A stretch of 64,000 nucleotides of DNA from JAHQVI01 sp963749875. Lineage in GTDB: Bacteria; Pseudomonadota; Alphaproteobacteria; Rhizobiales; Rhodomicrobiaceae. The stretch lies in the NCBI GenBank assembly GCA_963749875.1, contig CAVVOX010000006.1, positions 62,001 through 126,000 of the forward strand, read 5' to 3'. This document shows, in pieces, positions 35,522 to 43,249 of the stretch. The notes under the pieces are model-generated. The model made no database searches. It saw only the letters and a program-made list of their open reading frames with translations, and was not told the DNA's origin. Numbering within the stretch: position 1 is the first letter of the stretch; each line of letters starts with the position of its first letter. The position numbers and the translations under genes are program-made.

Positions 35522-35719
35522 TTTCTCCTATAAATTCCGAGTTGCAAGCGACGCAGCGGAGTGAAATCCGGTGCAACTGGGAGTAATAAGCGGACAAGGT
35601 TGAAAAGCCAAAGGCGGCACCAGAAAAAGCCGTGGTTACACGATGGTTACAAGTCTCAAATCAAGAAAAACTGAGAATATGGGGCGAAAGAACTTTCCAG
35701 TTTTGTGCGGTAGCGCTAG

Positions 35720-37397
35720 CCCGCATTTCTCACGCGGCGGAGGCGCATCGGGGTCTCTGACGGTGTAAACTTGTTTTGCGAGAACGAGTTATACCGATTC
35801 GATGGAGTTCCCCGATGCTGACGGAGTGTAGCGCGAGCGAGATCGATTTTGGAAGAGCGGGCGGACGCCGTGTGGTCGCGGATTTCGACGGCGGCATGGT
35901 CTCCTCGGATGCCGGGGCTCACCTGCTCGGGGAGACGGACAAGGCGATCCGGCTCGTCGACCGCTTTGCGGCCTGCTTTCGCGATCGGCGCCATCCCGCT
36001 TACGTGGTTCACGAAGTGAAGACGCTGGTTGCACAGCGCGTGTTCGGCCTGGCGCTGGGCTATGAAGACCTCGTCGACCATGACGAGTTGCGGCGCGATC
36101 CCGTTCTCGGCGTGCTGCTCGGCAAGCTCGAACGCACGGCCGAAGCCCCGGCGCCGCTGGCCGGCAAGAGCACGCTAAACCGGTTGGAGCACGCCCCAGC
36201 GGAAGGAGCCACTGGCCGGTATCACAAGATCGGGCACGACGGCGCCGCGATCGAGGATCTGTTCGTCGACGTGTTTCTCGAGGCGCATAGCAAGCCGCCG
36301 CGTGAGATCGTGCTCGACCTCGACGCCACCGACGATCCGCTGCACGGCCATCAGGAAGGCCGGTTCTTCCATGGCTATTACGACTGCTATTGCTACCTGC
36401 CGCTCTACATCTTCTGCGGCCGGCATCTCCTGGCCGCAAAGCTTCGGCGCTCGAACATCGACGGCAGCGCCGGCGCGGCGGAGGAGACGGCCCGGATCGT
36501 CACGCAGATCCGAGCGCGTTGGCCGAAGGTGAAGATCATTCTGCGCGCCGATTCCGGCTTCGCCCGAGAGGCCCTGATGGTTTGGTGCGAGGCCCACAAG
36601 GTTGACTACGTCTTCGGTCTCGCCCGCAACGCGCGTCTGGAAGCCCGCATCACTGAGGCGCTGGCCGAGGCGCGGAGGTTATCGGAGGCCACGGAAGGCA
36701 AGCCGGCGCGGGTGTTTCGGGATTTCCTCTGGTCGACCAAGGACTCCTGGTCGCGCCGTCGGCGCGTGATCGGCAAGGCGGAGTGGACCGGCGGCGAAGC
36801 CAATCCGCGTTTTCTCGTCACCTCGCTGAAGCCTGACGCCTGGACCGCCAAGCCACTCTACGAAGATCTCTATTGCAAGCGCGGCGAGATGGAAAACCGT
36901 ATCAAAGAGGCGCAGGGCGATCTGTTCGCCGACCGCACCTCAGCGGCGACGATGCGGGCCAACCAGCTGCGCTTGTGGTTTGCCTCGATGGCTTACGTTC
37001 TGCTCTGCGCGCTGCGCCGGATCGGCCTGGCTCATACGCAGTTTGCCGCTGCGACCTGCGGCACGATCCGGCTGAAGCTGCTGAAGATCGGCGCGTTGGT
37101 GAAAATCAGCGCGCGTCGGGTCAAGATCGCCTTCGCGTCTGCCTGTCCGTCTGCTGCGGAATGGCGTCTCGCCGCAGCCCGACTCGCGCATGCCCGTGGC
37201 TCCCCCGCTTAATGCGTGAGGCTGCGACACGCCACTTTCGCAGCACACCCCGGAGGCCCACTGGAGACCGAAAAATCCGAGCCGATTGCCAAAGCCGGTC
37301 GCGCAATCTGCGCCACCCCCAAGCACGTCACAAGACAACATGCCGGCCAATCGGCCAGATCACCATGCCATGGCTTCAGTCGCGTGAGAAATGCGGG
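35720..37397 (+). mobile_element. IS1380-family insertion sequence, copy 2 (1678 bp)
   Basis: The same ends as copy 1 (CCCGCATTTCTCACGCG inverted) with matching 4-bp flanks CTAG (35716-35719 and 37398-37401). Same orientation as copy 1, 22.2 kb apart. Confidence 0.92.
35815..37212 (+). CDS. IS1380-family DDE transposase, copy 2
   Basis: A 465-aa intact transposase, identical to copy 1 over everything compared except residue 29 (Ser here, Phe in copy 1; the codon has two base changes, TTT to TCC). Catalytic blocks LDLDATDDPLHGH, ILRADSGFAREALM and KRGEMENRIKEAQ are intact. Confidence 0.92.
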   Translation: MLTECSASEIDFGRAGGRRVVADFDGGMVSSDAGAHLLGETDKAIRLVDRFAACFRDRRHPAYVVHEVKTLVAQRVFGLALGYEDLVDHDELRRDPVLGVLLGKLERTAEAPAPLAGKSTLNRLEHAPAEGATGRYHKIGHDGAAIEDLFVDVFLEAHSKPPREIVLDLDATDDPLHGHQEGRFFHGYYDCYCYLPLYIFCGRHLLAAKLRRSNIDGSAGAAEETARIVTQIRARWPKVKIILRADSGFAREALMVWCEAHKVDYVFGLARNARLEARITEALAEARRLSEATEGKPARVFRDFLWSTKDSWSRRRRVIGKAEWTGGEANPRFLVTSLKPDAWTAKPLYEDLYCKRGEMENRIKEAQGDLFADRTSAATMRANQLRLWFASMAYVLLCALRRIGLAHTQFAAATCGTIRLKLLKIGALVKISARRVKIAFASACPSAAEWRLAAARLAHARGSPA

Positions 37398-37425
37398 CTA
37401 GCCTCTGCATTATCGGCTGGTCCTG

Positions 37426-38238
37426 CTAAGTTGCGGTGCAGGTGAACATCGTTGCCTCCAGCGGCATCGTCATATCCGACGGGCCGAATGTCGCGTTGAG
37501 CGCCTCAAGCACGGCGGTCGCGACGGTCTCAGGGTCTACGCCTTCTCGGTTCCTGATTTCATCAATCAGCGGATTGCCATAGACGAGCCCTCTGGCGAAA
37601 TCTTCAGGATTTACGATTTTCTTCTTTAGCCGGATTGTCTCGTGCTTCACGTCCTGCCATCCTGCGGCTTTCAGGTCCTCCCGAACCACTTCCGGGTTTC
37701 CGTAGTGAAAGGGAACCTTGTAGAACCCCGGAGGATCTTCAGGAAAGAACTGTGCGGGAACGCCGTAGGCAATCTGTGAGTATGGATTTTCCTGCATCAC
37801 GCTGAACACGTTGAACACATAGCGCCCACCCAGCTTGAGGACGCGTGCGGCTTCGCGGAACGAGGTGGGCTTGTCGGGGAAGAACATCACCCCGAATTGG
37901 CAGACCATCAGATCAAATTCCGCGTCACCAAACGCCAGCTCCATTGCGTTCGCAACCGCGAAATCGACGTTTTCGCCTTCGGAGAATTTACGCCTGGCCA
38001 CTTCAAGCATCGGAGCGTTGAGATCGGTAACCAGAAGCGGGGTATCAGGATGCAGACTGTCCCGCAGTTTTCGGCTTACGATACCGGTCCCGGCGGCCAA
38101 TTCGATGACATTTGTCGCCGTGCCATCGCAAGCGGCGCTGGTCAGCCTGTCAGCGAAATCCACGAAGATATTCGGGCCAAGGCCAATGTCGTAATGTTTG
38201 GGAATGTCCCCTATGAACTCGGCTGAATTGTCCGACAT
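37426..38238 (-). CDS. Class I SAM-dependent methyltransferase
   Basis: A 270-aa methyltransferase. Motif I is VIELAAGTGIVSRKLR, motif II LLVTDLNAPMLEVARRKF, and FDLMVCQFGVMFFPDKPTSF and EAARVLKLGGRYVFNVF carry the next conserved blocks. The C-terminal half (FHYGNPEVVREDLKAAGW) matches UbiE/BioC-like small-molecule methyltransferases. It is complete, unlike the split methyltransferase at 24-26 kb. It lies just right of IS1380 copy 2 and left of Tn-B. Substrate unknown. Confidence 0.85.
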   Translation of the reverse strand: MSDNSAEFIGDIPKHYDIGLGPNIFVDFADRLTSAACDGTATNVIELAAGTGIVSRKLRDSLHPDTPLLVTDLNAPMLEVARRKFSEGENVDFAVANAMELAFGDAEFDLMVCQFGVMFFPDKPTSFREAARVLKLGGRYVFNVFSVMQENPYSQIAYGVPAQFFPEDPPGFYKVPFHYGNPEVVREDLKAAGWQDVKHETIRLKKKIVNPEDFARGLVYGNPLIDEIRNREGVDPETVATAVLEALNATFGPSDMTMPLEATMFTCTAT

Positions 38239-38361
38239 GCTGGATTTCCCCGCTTCGGAACACGAAGAAGCTGTGCGTCACCTTAGCATGGTCGGCGCCG
38301 ACACCCAATTTTTTTTGGCAATATTATACTTGTCAAACCCAATTGCAAGGGATAGGGTTTG

Positions 38362-38949
38362 ATGGCAATTGATTCCATACACCACCTTGTGCCCATTCAG
38401 CTTATGAAATTCACTTTGACGTACGAAGGGGATCTTCCAGCGAGCGGCAACAAGCCGAAACCAGCTGCCGTATGGGCTATCCGCAGAGAGATGCATCCCC
38501 AATTAGAAGAGTTATGCAAGACGCATCCAGCGTTAGATGGTGCATGTCAACAAGATTATTATCAAAATATCAATGTGAAAGGATATGATTTTTTCCCTAT
38601 TTTGAGGAAACGGTTACACATGTACTGCCATTTGAATATCAACTTTCTAAGAAAAATGGATCATATGGCTCTTGTCCACCAAGGCGGTGACATAGATAAT
38701 CGTGTAAAAACCTTGTTTGATGGTCTTAGAGTACCTGACAATGGGGATGAAGTGCCAAACAGTGAAGTTACATACAAACCGATGTACGGGTTGCTTGAAA
38801 GTGACAGTTTAATAAATAGCTTTTCAGTAAAAACTGACAAGCTTCTCGGAAAGAACAACAAATCAGAACAATGGGTTAGCCTGGTTATCGATGTAGATAT
38901 TTCTGTTAGCAGAGTTACAGTTGGAAACTCGTTTTTCTTAGGAGATTAG
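38362..38949 (+). CDS. RusA-like Holliday-junction resolvase family protein
   Basis: A 195-aa protein (MAIDSIHHLVPIQLMKFTLT). The key segment is GGDIDNRVKTLFDGLRVPDN, matching the RusA D-x-D-N active-site block followed by the second helix. An acidic loop later (LLESDSLINSFSV) and the strand VSLVIDVDISVS fit the rest of the fold. RusA proteins cleave four-way DNA junctions and are common in phages. GATAGGG lies 5 bases before the ATG. The gene is the leftmost cargo of Tn-B, and its role there is unknown. Confidence 0.68.
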   Translation: MAIDSIHHLVPIQLMKFTLTYEGDLPASGNKPKPAAVWAIRREMHPQLEELCKTHPALDGACQQDYYQNINVKGYDFFPILRKRLHMYCHLNINFLRKMDHMALVHQGGDIDNRVKTLFDGLRVPDNGDEVPNSEVTYKPMYGLLESDSLINSFSVKTDKLLGKNNKSEQWVSLVIDVDISVSRVTVGNSFFLGD

Positions 38950-38952
38950 AGA

Positions 38953-39135
38953 CTATTTACGCGATGATTTTTTTGTCTTTTTTTCTACGTTAGTCGTATT
39001 TTTTGATTCGGCGATGCGCTCAAACGCTTCTTCAAACACTCTGCCTGTTACGTCAACTTCGTGCTCTTTAGCTGTTTTGACGAAGCGCTTAAACTGCTCC
39101 TCTGGTATTAGCTCTGGTTCCTTGCGTTTTGGCAT
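38953..39135 (-). CDS. Small Lys-rich passenger protein (60 aa)
   Basis: MPKRKEPELIPEEQFKRFVK, then an amphipathic helix (TAKEHEVDVTGRVFEEAFER) and a basic tail (EKKTKKSSRK). The layout matches the 61-aa protein of Tn-A (18635-18820): FK-rich helix, acidic residues, basic tail. The two are likely members of one cargo family. It is convergent with the RusA-like gene with 3 bases between the stops. Confidence 0.65.
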   Translation of the reverse strand: MPKRKEPELIPEEQFKRFVKTAKEHEVDVTGRVFEEAFERIAESKNTTNVEKKTKKSSRK

Positions 39136-39165
39136 GCATATGCTCCGTACTCGCGTATTTTCAAA

Positions 39166-40164
39166 TTACGCGATTTGCTTAGCTGCTTTTACCATATCAA
39201 TTGGTAGGGCAGTCAATGATTTTGCTTCAAACGGCAAATTCAGATAATCACGAGCGACGCGCGCAACCTCTTTTGATTGTGCTTTATCACGTTGTTTTTT
39301 CAAGGGCTCGCGGGTTTCTGCTTTAGTTGCTAACCAATACTTGTAAAGAGCGTAGACGCGCGGATCTATACAGCTAACCCAAACCGGCAACCCATCGGAA
39401 GCAATCACGGTTGCTTCAAACCGAGGCGCGTTCATCAACCATTCCAAGCCAAAAATGGCCGTAGGAACTAGATCGTTGTCTGTCAGTCCCTGGATGTTTT
39501 TACTGCCTTCATTTTTTGAAGCTGGGCGAATTAAATCTACATAATAACCGTCATCATTCATCGCTCGAAAATCGCCAGCTTTATTGCTGAAGGTAGGGTC
39601 TACGCTCCGCAATAAACCCAGTATACCGGCCTCGTTGACTTCAGGCGCAACCGCCAATGATATGTGACGCCGCACGTCATACATTAGATCAATGTCTTGC
39701 GTAGCCGTCAGATCACCTCCAAACACCACACCAGCTTTCGCGCTGTAAGCAAAAAGTGCGTGGGTGCCAACGACAATGAGTTGGTTCCCGAGTAAACCAG
39801 CTTCGTCCAACTTCCGAAGGATGCGCGCTGCTATCGCTGGCATTTGTCCCAATCGGAGTGCTCTGTTGATTGGTGCTCGGCCTTCAATCTTCTTTTTGAG
39901 AGTCGTTGCACGGCGTTTCAAGCGAGTGCGCGCTTCTGTGTAGTCAGATTTAATCTTCTCCGTTTCCGGAGAGCGCGGGCCTAAGGATTTTTCCACGCTG
40001 TCGCGGACCCGGTACAGATACTCTTTGCCATGCACCTTTTTCCAGCGCATACGACCTTTATAGCTGTGTCGAAATTCATGATCTGCAGATCGCCAGCCAT
40101 CAAAGAGCTGGTGCATGTCGATCATTTCGCGACGTTGTTCATCGTTGAGTTCAGACAGAGCCAT
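39166..40164 (-). CDS. GSU2403-type nucleotidyltransferase-fold protein
   Basis: A 332-aa protein matching the NTP_transf_8 (GSU2403) family. The N-terminal helical region (QLFDGWRSADHEFRHSYKGR) precedes the nucleotidyltransferase core: VVGTHALFAYSAKAGVVFGG, then the catalytic acid pair in TQDIDLMYDV and DGYYVDLIRP as the third acidic strand. The C-terminal part (VYALYKYWLATKAETREPLK) is helical. The family is usually adjacent to other small genes in mobile elements, and some nucleotidyltransferases of this superfamily act as toxins. Cargo of Tn-B; AAGGGTTG lies before the ATG. Substrate unknown. Confidence 0.78.
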   Translation of the reverse strand: MALSELNDEQRREMIDMHQLFDGWRSADHEFRHSYKGRMRWKKVHGKEYLYRVRDSVEKSLGPRSPETEKIKSDYTEARTRLKRRATTLKKKIEGRAPINRALRLGQMPAIAARILRKLDEAGLLGNQLIVVGTHALFAYSAKAGVVFGGDLTATQDIDLMYDVRRHISLAVAPEVNEAGILGLLRSVDPTFSNKAGDFRAMNDDGYYVDLIRPASKNEGSKNIQGLTDNDLVPTAIFGLEWLMNAPRFEATVIASDGLPVWVSCIDPRVYALYKYWLATKAETREPLKKQRDKAQSKEVARVARDYLNLPFEAKSLTALPIDMVKAAKQIA

Positions 40165-40271
40165 AAAACAACCCTTAAGTGACTGAATAAACGTAATTTA
40201 GCCTATTATTTCTCGATTCTCGAATTATCAGGCTAAATTATTTAATTTCAACCACTTAGCTCTGTTACCCC

Positions 40272-41180
40272 TTACGAATTAGCCGTTTGATAAGTGAGTC
40301 GCTTGCCAACGACACCCTTCAAGATGTTGTCGGCGCGGGCCTTATCGTCAACCCCGAGTTTGATCCGGTTGTTATAGCGAAAATCGAACTCGGCAACATA
40401 GCGGTGAAGGTGCCGTTCGTCACAATGCTGATAAATGCCCTTCATGCCGCGCTTAAAGACTGAGTAGAAGTTCTCAAAGGTGTTGGTGTGGGCATCGCCG
40501 CGAACATATTCGCCAGCAGAATGATTGACAGTTCCGTGCTCGGAAAATTCCTTGCCGAGTTTCCCGTAGTGCTTGGCTTCGTCAGTCATGACGCGCGCTT
40601 CCTTGGCTAGGTTCTCGCGGACGATAGGCATGATGTTTTCGCCGTCGGCTTTCTCGACAACGAAGCTGCGGACTTCTCCGCCGCGTTCGACAAGCGGGAG
40701 AACAGCATTCTTGTGATGATAGGCGCGTTTCTTGGGAGCGCCTTTCTTGCGCCCGGTGAAGGTCTCGTAAGCTTCGACAACGCCGCCATTGCCGCCCATC
40801 GGGGCAAGGCCACCAGTGCGCATGGCTTCACGAATGCGATGGCTCATGAACCATGCAGATTTGAGAGTGATGCCCAAGGTCCGATGAAGCTGGTTGGAAC
40901 TGATGCCTTTCTTGCTGGACGCAATCAGGTAGATCGCTTGAAGCCAAAGACGCATCGGGATATGGCTCTTTTCGAAGATGGTGCCGATCTTGACGTTGAA
41001 CTGCTTCCGGCACTTGTAGCACTTGTACAAGCCTACGCGAGTCGCCTTGCCTTGCATCTTGCCGACGCGCTCGGTCTCTCCGCAATGCGGGCAAACCGGG
41101 CCATTCGGCCAAAGGCGTTCTTCAACCCAGGCATAGGCGGCCTCTTCATCCTGGAGGTGTTTTTGTGAAAACAGCGACAT
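40272..41180 (-). CDS. Tn-B transposase (IS1595 family)
   Basis: A 302-aa transposase closely related to that of Tn-A. The zinc ribbon is PHCGETERVGK / CYKCRKQF. The catalytic block is GVVEAYETFTGRKKG, where Tn-A has EADETF, so the first Asp appears to be Tyr here. RVMTDEAKHYGKLG holds the second Asp, and DAHTNTFENFYSVFKRGMKG the third position. AAGGAG lies 9 bases before the ATG. The frame is intact, but the D-to-Y change would inactivate it if the assignment is right. Confidence 0.88.
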   Translation of the reverse strand: MSLFSQKHLQDEEAAYAWVEERLWPNGPVCPHCGETERVGKMQGKATRVGLYKCYKCRKQFNVKIGTIFEKSHIPMRLWLQAIYLIASSKKGISSNQLHRTLGITLKSAWFMSHRIREAMRTGGLAPMGGNGGVVEAYETFTGRKKGAPKKRAYHHKNAVLPLVERGGEVRSFVVEKADGENIMPIVRENLAKEARVMTDEAKHYGKLGKEFSEHGTVNHSAGEYVRGDAHTNTFENFYSVFKRGMKGIYQHCDERHLHRYVAEFDFRYNNRIKLGVDDKARADNILKGVVGKRLTYQTANS

Positions 41181-41294
41181 GGCCCTATCTCCTTATGATT
41201 CCAATATAATCATTGGAGGTGGGTTTGACAAGTATAATATCGCCAATTTTTTGGACTCTCAACCGTCATCTGTGTCTTTCTGTCAGATGACCGC

Positions 41295-41521
41295 TTCGCC
41301 GAAACGGTCTGGTTGAGCGAGGCCCAGGCAATGGCGTTCTCAGTCAGATGAACCTGATAGGCCCGCACGTCCTCGACGCCGAGCTGCTCCGGCGAACGGC
41401 GATAGTATCGGCTGAACTTCTTGACCGCGGTAATGTAAGAGGCTTGGGTCGCGGGCGACAAATTGCGGACCGTCATGTCCTCGATCATAGGCCGGCGCAG
41501 GTGGAAAATACGTTTACTCAT
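41295..41521 (-). pseudogene. Tyrosine integrase N-terminal fragment
   Basis: MSKRIFHLRRPMIEDMTVRN, then LSPATQASYITAVKKFSRYY and LTENAIAWASLNQTV: the SAM-like core-binding domain of tyrosine recombinases of the kind that accompanies IS91-like or integron-like elements. The catalytic domain is absent; similarity stops near 41295 and Tn-B sequence begins 50 bases further on. A remnant of another mobile element. Confidence 0.72.
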
Positions 41522-42516
41522 CGGGTGCTCCTGTCGGAAGACGTTGGGCTTCACTGCACCCGTCATCTTCGCAGACAGCACACCTACCTCACCGTCAGCG
41601 CCCTCCGCGGTAGCGGTTCAGTTCGATCGACACATCGGAGGGAGCTTTAATCCCGCAGTTCCAGGAAAGCGCCCGCCGGGGCGGGGGCAACAGGTGGATG
41701 CGCGTTGCCCGCGACGGGGGAGGAAGAAATACGCCGCCAATAATGCAAGCGAATACCTGCTGCCGAGCGAAAGTTCCAACCGCCACAAAAAAGCCCCGCT
41801 CGGGCAAAGCGGGTTTTTGAACTGGGGTGTCGACGACAAGAGGTTCGTCGATCGCATCGTCGATGACAAAGACAACGGCAAGTCGGCTTCTGAGCCGACC
41901 ATGTCAGGTTTCGATCGACGCTAAGGCGTTGCGGAGCGCCACATCCCGAGGATCACCGGTCAAGGCTGTCGCCAATCCTCCCTCAGTGGAAAGGATCAGC
42001 CTAACCAGTGGCCGGTTATTACTCCGCCACGCAGCGGCACCGCGCCGCCGCTTCACTGGCCGACTTTCTCACCGCCGCGCCCAGGTCTGACCATTTCGCT
42101 GTGATCACTGAATTCCGTTCTCAGTGAATATCGGCTGCATTAATTGATCTTAGCTCGGATCGAATGAGCGCAATCGAGATGCGGCCAGAGGTCCATTTTG
42201 AGCTCAACGTCGGTTGGTTGCGACCTTCCGCCAGAGTTTGTCCTAACGGGCGCGTAACGTGGCCGGCTCGCATTTGAGCCAGGTGCGGCGCGATTAAGAA
42301 TCCGACTGTGCCGACGCCGAGACCACTACGTCGCTTCCGACCGCGGATTGTGATCTCGTGTGCACCGCAACGTTGTCGCCCTGATGCCTTGATCGCTGCG
42401 CCCTATCGGGCCGCGCTTACGAGCCGCTTCAGTTTTTCAATACCGCCGATGACAACTCAAGCTGGGCTTCAAGCGCAGCCAGCCCCTTGCTGCTGATTAC
42501 CCCAGCATTCGTGGGG
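41522..42516. other. 995-base gene-poor region with a dispersed repeat
   Basis: No convincing gene. Bases about 41660-41935 are an inverted, diverged copy of sequence near 52260-52490, including a GC hairpin and the shared stretch GGCAGCAGGT-TTCGC-TGCATT. At 42008-42034, CAGTGGCCGGTTATTACTCC resembles the IS21-type subterminal sequence seen at 48462-48515, possibly another IS end. Confidence 0.45.
41787..41818 (-). terminator. Rho-independent terminator-like hairpin
   Basis: CCCGCT/AGCGGG stem with GCTTTTTT on the minus strand and GTTTTT on the plus strand, so either direction is possible. Part of the dispersed repeat shared with 52356-52387. Confidence 0.55.
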
Positions 42517-43119
42517 CTAGTCTGCCATCAAGCAAACGCACCCCGCGTCTGCGGCTACCATCGGCCGATGTGGCGGGTTTTCCGCCCATTCGACAATATC
42601 GCCGCCGGAATAGGTCCCGGCACTGTCGCGGCACGCGCCTTCCAGCACGAGAGCGACCCCGGTTTCCAATGAGAAGCTATGCTCGGGGAGATGCTGCCCA
42701 GGGCTCAGCCGCAATAGCTTAACCGAGCCGGAGGCACTCGGCAGCTCGATCGCATGCTCCTCGCTTCGGCTGCCGATCGGCTTCCAGGCGATCTCTGCGC
42801 CGTTCACGCTGAGATAGCGCGCCAGCGGTAAGGGGAGCAGCAGACCATCGATTTCCATCGCCGGTTTGTGGTTGCGCTCGTAAGACCGCCGCTTGACGGA
42901 CGACCTTGTAAGAACGCGCTCGGCGACCAGAGGCTCTTCCTCGCTCGTCTCTAAATCGCTCAGCAGCACACCGCCCAACATCTCCAGCCAGCGGATCTGC
43001 TTCGTGCACACGACGCACATGGAGAGATGGCAGGCAACGACGCAGGCGACTGCGTTCGGAAGCGTTCGGGCCGCATAGGAGATCAGCGTCTCAGGATAGG
43101 GATGATGGCGGGGTATCAT
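42517..43119 (-). CDS. ChrR-type anti-sigma factor with zinc-binding N-terminus and cupin C-terminus
   Basis: A 200-aa protein from ATG 43119 (MIPRHHPYPETLISYAARTL). The zinc-anti-sigma ligands fall at the positions of Rhodobacter ChrR: His6, His31, Cys35 and Cys38 (VACHLSMCVVC). The C-terminal half is the ChrR cupin-like domain (LLRLSPGQHLPEHSF, VALVLEGACRD, DIVEWAENPPHRPMV). ChrR holds an ECF11 sigma factor inactive until singlet oxygen or organic peroxide is sensed. Here no sigma gene lies upstream on this strand; it follows the large BTAD regulator by 130 bases. The nearest ECF sigma is at 47598-48128, beside a broken ChrR. Confidence 0.85.
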   Translation of the reverse strand: MIPRHHPYPETLISYAARTLPNAVACVVACHLSMCVVCTKQIRWLEMLGGVLLSDLETSEEEPLVAERVLTRSSVKRRSYERNHKPAMEIDGLLLPLPLARYLSVNGAEIAWKPIGSRSEEHAIELPSASGSVKLLRLSPGQHLPEHSFSLETGVALVLEGACRDSAGTYSGGDIVEWAENPPHRPMVAADAGCVCLMAD

Positions 43120-43249
43120 ATCGGGCGCTCCGCTGCGAAGAGCGTGTTTGACAGGGCCCGAAGCATCCTGAGCTTGACGGCAGCGAGCGTTGAAGCCGCC
43201 CATGTCGCGCCAGATCGATGCGTCGAACGAAAGGACGCCGGGCGTCTCG

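Larger units (their letters stand above)
38317..41244. mobile_element. Tn-B: IS1595-family transposon with nuclease/nucleotidyltransferase cargo (about 2.9 kb)
   Basis: Left end GGCAATATTATACTTGTCAA (38317-38336) and right end, read inward, GGCGATATTATACTTGTCAA (from 41244), both continuing ACCCA. The right flank is AATTTTTT (41245-41252). The left flank is AATTTTTT followed by two extra T (38307-38316), so an 8-bp duplication with a slipped T-run is likely. Cargo: RusA-like gene, Lys-rich small protein, nucleotidyltransferase; transposase at the right. The ends resemble those of Tn-A. Confidence 0.85.
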
